The notes below the pieces were generated by a model. That model ran no database searches, had not been told where the DNA came from, and was given only the letters and a program-made list of their open reading frames with translations. This document shows positions 3,923 to 6,901 of a stretch of 6,901 nucleotides of DNA, piece after piece. Position 1 is the first letter of the stretch; every line of letters begins with the position of its first letter. The position numbers and the translations under genes are program-made. Source of the stretch: Candidatus Dormiibacterota bacterium (GTDB lineage Bacteria > Chloroflexota > Dormibacteria > Aeolococcales > Aeolococcaceae); assembly GCA_003135255.1 (NCBI GenBank), contig PLAX01000122.1, positions 1,972 through 8,872 on the forward strand. Reading direction: 5' to 3'.

Positions 3923-6901
3923 CGAGCGGCCTTGGAGGGCGTGCGCCGGGGGCGCGCTGGCGGCGCGGTCGAGGGCTGGGGCTCCGGCTCGGAGAGGGGC
4001 AGCTCACCGTTCCCGACCAGGGCGGGGGGAGGGCTGACGGCCCCACTCACCGCGGGCGGGGCCGCGACCGGCTCCGGCTCGCCGGGACGCGGGCGCGAGC
4101 CGCTCACCACTTCCTGGACGGCGGGTGAGGTCGTGAGCGCCTCGCGGAGCACCCGACCCTGCTCGATCATGTGGGAGCCGTGGTACCCCTCCGACGGGCT
4201 GGCCCGCCGGGGACGGCCGATGTACTCCCAGCTCACCTCGTACGGGCGGTTGCGCCCGATGCGACGCTGGACGTGGGCCCAGGCCCCCATGTTCTCCGGC
4301 TCCTCCTGGACCCAGTAGAGCTTCTCCAGGTTGGGGTAGCTCCGCACCATGGCCAGGATCTCGTCGAGGGGCAGCGGGTCGAGGAGGTCGACGCGGCCGA
4401 CCGCCAGGTCGGCGGCCGGCTGGCGCAGCTCGTGCGCGTCCAGCTCCCAGAAGATCTTGCCGGTGCAGAGCAGGAGCACCCGGACGCTCTCGCGCCGATC
4501 GGCCATCCGCGGATCCTCGATGACCGGCTGGAAGCCGCCCTCGGTGAGATCCGCGGCGGCGCAGCTCGTCTCCGGGGCACGGAGCAGGGACTTGGGGCTG
4601 ATGACGACGAGCGGCCGCGGGAGCGGGGCGAGGGCCTGGTCGCGGAGGAGGTGGAAATACTGGGCAGAATTGGAGCAGTTGGCCACCCGGATGTTTCCGT
4701 TCGACGCCAGCTGGAGATACCGCTCCATCCGTGCGCTCGAATGCTCGGGGCCCTGCCCCTCGTACCCGTGGGGAAGGAGGAGGACCAGCCGGGAGCGCTG
4801 GCCCCACTTGGCCTGGGCGGCGACGATGAACTGGTCGACGACCATCTGGGCGTTGTTGGCGAAGTCGCCGAACTGCGCCTCCCAGATCACCAGGCAGGCC
4901 GGCTCGGCGGCGCTGTACCCGTACTCGAAGGCGAGCGCGCCCACCTCGCTGAGCGGGCTGTTGTGCACCTCGAAGGTGGCGCGCGCCCCCTCCAGGTGCT
5001 GGATCGGGGCCCAGGCGGCGCCGGTCTGATCGTCGTGCAGGACCATCTGACGGTGGCTGAAGGTGCCCCGCTCGGTGTCCTGGCCGGTGAGCCGTATCGG
5101 AACGCCATCCTCCAGGAGGGAACCGAGGGCGAGGGCCTCGGCGTGGCCCCAGTCGATCCCGCCCTGCTCCAGTGACGCGCGCCTGCGCTCCAGCTGGCGG
5201 GCCAGCTTGGGGTTGACGGTGAAGCCGTCGGGGACCCGAAAGAGCCCCTCGTTGAGGGCGCCGAGCTCGGCCGCGCCGACCCGGGTGACCGGGGCCGGCG
5301 GCTCCTCGAAGTCGGGCTCGTCGCGGCCGTTGGAGGTGTCCTCGTCGATCAGGGTGGTGAGGTGCGCCTTGATCCGCCTGTGGGCGTCGGCGATCCGGGC
5401 CATGACCTGGTCGGACTGCTGCTTCGCCTCCTCGTCGGTGATCAGCCCCTCCTGGATCAGCCGGCCGACGAAGAGCTCGCGGACCGTCGGGTGCTCCCGG
5501 ATGCGCTGGTACATCAGCGGCTGGGTGTAACTGGGCTCGTCGGTCTCGTTGTGCCCGAAGCGGCGGTACCCGACCAGGTGGATGAGGACGTCGCGATGGT
5601 GGGTGCGCCGGTAGTCGTGGGCAAAGCGGGCCGCGGTGACGCACCCCTCCGGGTCGTCGGCGTTGACATGGACGATGGGGATGTCGAAGCCCTTGGCCAG
5701 GTCGCTGGCGTAGCGGGTCGAGCGGAGGTCGGACGGATCGGTGGTGAATCCGAGCTGGTTGTCGATGATCACGTGGACGGTGCCGCCCGTCGTGTAGCCG
5801 GCGAGGGACTGGAGGTTGAGCACCTCCTGGACCGCGCCCTGGCCGCTGAAGGCGGCGTCACCGTGGATGAGGATCGGGATCGCGGCCTCGGGGTCCAGCT
5901 CCAGGGCCGCCCCGTCGCGGTGCGACTGGAGGGCCCGGGCCCAGCCCTCGACCACCCCGTTGACGGCCTCCAGGTGGGAGGGGTTGGAGACCAGCCGGAC
6001 GTCGATGCGGCGGTCCCGGTCGGTGATGTAGGTGCCGGTGGCGCCGAGGTGGTACTTGACGTCGCCGGTCGGGTCGTCGACCCGCAGCTCGCCCTTCTCG
6101 AAGGCCTGGAGGAGCTGCTCGTAGGGGCGGTTGACCACGTGGGCGATCACCGCCAGGCGGCCGCGGTGGGCCATCCCCATCACCACCTGGGAGATGCCGT
6201 CATCGGCGACCAGCCCGAGCAGCTTCTCGAGCATCGGCACCAGCATGTCGACGCCCTCGCCGCTGAAGGTCTTCTGGCCGATGAAGGCGCGGCGGAAGTA
6301 GCGCTCCATGGCGTCCACCTTGGTCAGCCGCCAGAGCAGGCGCAGCTCCTCCTGGGTGGAGAGGGGCTGGCGGTAGGCGCCGGATTCGATCTTCTCGCGG
6401 AGCCAGTGGCGCTGCTCGTGGCTGGAGATGTGCTCGATCTCGAAGGCGACGGTGCCGCAGTAGGTGCGGCGCAGGTTGGGCAGGACCTCGACCAGGGTCG
6501 CCCCGGGCACGTGGACGTCGAGCACGTCGGCGGGGATGCGGGCCATCAGCTCGGGGGTGAGCTCGTAGGTCTCCGGCTTCATCGCCGGGTCGCCCGGCGG
6601 CGGGGTGCCGAGCGGGTCGAGGTGGGCCCCGAGGTGCCCGTGGGTACGGTGGGCCTGGACCAGGGAGGTGGCCCCCTGGACGGCGACGAGCAGCACCCGC
6701 TCGTGCTCGGGCACGGCGCCGGCGGGAAGGGCGCGCTCCAGGAGCGGGACCGGGACCTCGTCGGCGACCGGCGCCGCCAGCCCGAGGCTCTCGAAGACGT
6801 CCGCGTAGAAGCGGTCCGCGCCGCCCACGAGCGCCTCGATGCGGCCCAGGAACTCGCCGGACTCGGCGCCCTGGATGACCCGGTGGTCGTACGTGGAGGT
6901 G
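3919..6901 (-). CDS. kgd: Multifunctional 2-oxoglutarate dehydrogenase/decarboxylase E1 with fused E2 domain (5' end outside window)
   Basis: Thiamine-diphosphate enzyme that decarboxylates 2-oxoglutarate in the TCA cycle; 993 residues are visible and the frame stays open to the window edge. The first visible residues, TYDHRVIQGAESGEFL, are the end of an E2 acyltransferase domain with the active-site DHR motif, as in mycobacterial Kgd, so the GTG at 6828 is not the start. A linker and LVQAHRTHGHLGAHLDPLG (about 80-98) lead into the E1 part: AHRGRL (244-249), KYHLG (282-286), NPSHLEAV (306-313), cofactor motif GDAAFSGQG (347-355) with IIDNQ (378-382), GHNETDEP (449-456), transketolase-like central region with WEAQFGDF (673-680) and LLPHGYEGQGPEHSSAR (708-724), and C-terminal QEEPENMGAW (865-874). 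Two things are odd: D-N replaces the usual N-N in the cofactor motif, and a Pro/Ala-rich tail of about 70 residues follows the normal family end. The plain SucA name is the alternative. Confidence 0.94.
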   Translation of the reverse strand, partial: TSTYDHRVIQGAESGEFLGRIEALVGGADRFYADVFESLGLAAPVADEVPVPLLERALPAGAVPEHERVLLVAVQGATSLVQAHRTHGHLGAHLDPLGTPPPGDPAMKPETYELTPELMARIPADVLDVHVPGATLVEVLPNLRRTYCGTVAFEIEHISSHEQRHWLREKIESGAYRQPLSTQEELRLLWRLTKVDAMERYFRRAFIGQKTFSGEGVDMLVPMLEKLLGLVADDGISQVVMGMAHRGRLAVIAHVVNRPYEQLLQAFEKGELRVDDPTGDVKYHLGATGTYITDRDRRIDVRLVSNPSHLEAVNGVVEGWARALQSHRDGAALELDPEAAIPILIHGDAAFSGQGAVQEVLNLQSLAGYTTGGTVHVIIDNQLGFTTDPSDLRSTRYASDLAKGFDIPIVHVNADDPEGCVTAARFAHDYRRTHHRDVLIHLVGYRRFGHNETDEPSYTQPLMYQRIREHPTVRELFVGRLIQEGLITDEEAKQQSDQVMARIADAHRRIKAHLTTLIDEDTSNGRDEPDFEEPPAPVTRVGAAELGALNEGLFRVPDGFTVNPKLARQLERRRASLEQGGIDWGHAEALALGSLLEDGVPIRLTGQDTERGTFSHRQMVLHDDQTGAAWAPIQHLEGARATFEVHNSPLSEVGALAFEYGYSAAEPACLVIWEAQFGDFANNAQMVVDQFIVAAQAKWGQRSRLVLLLPHGYEGQGPEHSSARMERYLQLASNGNIRVANCSNSAQYFHLLRDQALAPLPRPLVVISPKSLLRAPETSCAAADLTEGGFQPVIEDPRMADRRESVRVLLLCTGKIFWELDAHELRQPAADLAVGRVDLLDPLPLDEILAMVRSYPNLEKLYWVQEEPENMGAWAHVQRRIGRNRPYEVSWEYIGRPRRASPSEGYHGSHMIEQGRVLREALTTSPAVQEVVSGSRPRPGEPEPVAAPPAVSGAVSPPPALVGNGELPLSEPEPQPSTAPPARPRRTPSKAAR

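Noticed and set aside
2402..4318. Long plus-strand open frame of 638 codons
   Set aside because: It lies antisense to lpd and the end of the E1 gene, both with clear catalytic motifs. Its product is low-complexity (His, Asp, Gly, Ala-rich) with no recognisable domain, as expected for an antisense shadow in GC-rich DNA.
4004..5644. Minus-strand open frame of 546 codons in another frame of the E1 gene
   Set aside because: It encodes an Arg/Pro/Gly-rich product without motifs and overlaps the well-supported E1 frame entirely.

Overview
The window is a single co-directional block on the minus strand of a very GC-rich bacterial genome, with strong G/C bias at third codon positions. Read in the direction of transcription (high to low coordinates), the order is: 2-oxoglutarate dehydrogenase/decarboxylase (Kgd/SucA type, 5' end outside the window), dihydrolipoamide dehydrogenase, a classical short-chain dehydrogenase, a KdpE-type response regulator, a small PRC-barrel-like protein, a 27-residue membrane peptide, KdpF, and the first 79 codons of KdpA. 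No rRNA, tRNA, CRISPR array or mobile element was seen. No gap between genes exceeds about 115 bases.

Organism: the E1 subunit carries the end of a fused E2 acyltransferase domain at its N-terminus, an arrangement known from the actinobacterial Kgd protein. Together with the high GC content and GTG starts this points to Actinomycetota or a related high-GC lineage such as Dormibacterota or Chloroflexota. The exact phylum cannot be decided from this window.

Region 2555-6901 is a TCA-cycle unit. The Kgd-like protein decarboxylates 2-oxoglutarate (E1) and has at least part of an acyltransferase (E2) domain. The gene for E3 (Lpd) follows with a GTGA stop/start overlap, which implies co-translation. 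The dehydrogenase at 1636-2439 lies 115 bases further on, behind two small GC hairpins. Its substrate is unknown.

Region 1-1577 is a potassium-uptake (Kdp) locus: regulator first, then the structural genes kdpF and kdpA (kdpB and kdpC presumably lie beyond base 1). The sensor kinase KdpD is not in the window.

The most interesting signal is a perfect 20-bp direct repeat. One copy lies before the small PRC-like gene (802-821) and the other before the kdp structural genes (483-502). Each copy holds two GTCAACG half-sites with an 11-bp period, the classic spacing for OmpR/PhoB-family regulators, and this family is encoded immediately upstream. Both copies are followed at the same distance (11 nt) by a hexamer with A at position 2 and T at position 6, a plausible -10. 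This suggests a two-promoter KdpE regulon that includes an uncharacterised small protein and an unannotated micro-ORF along with kdpFA.
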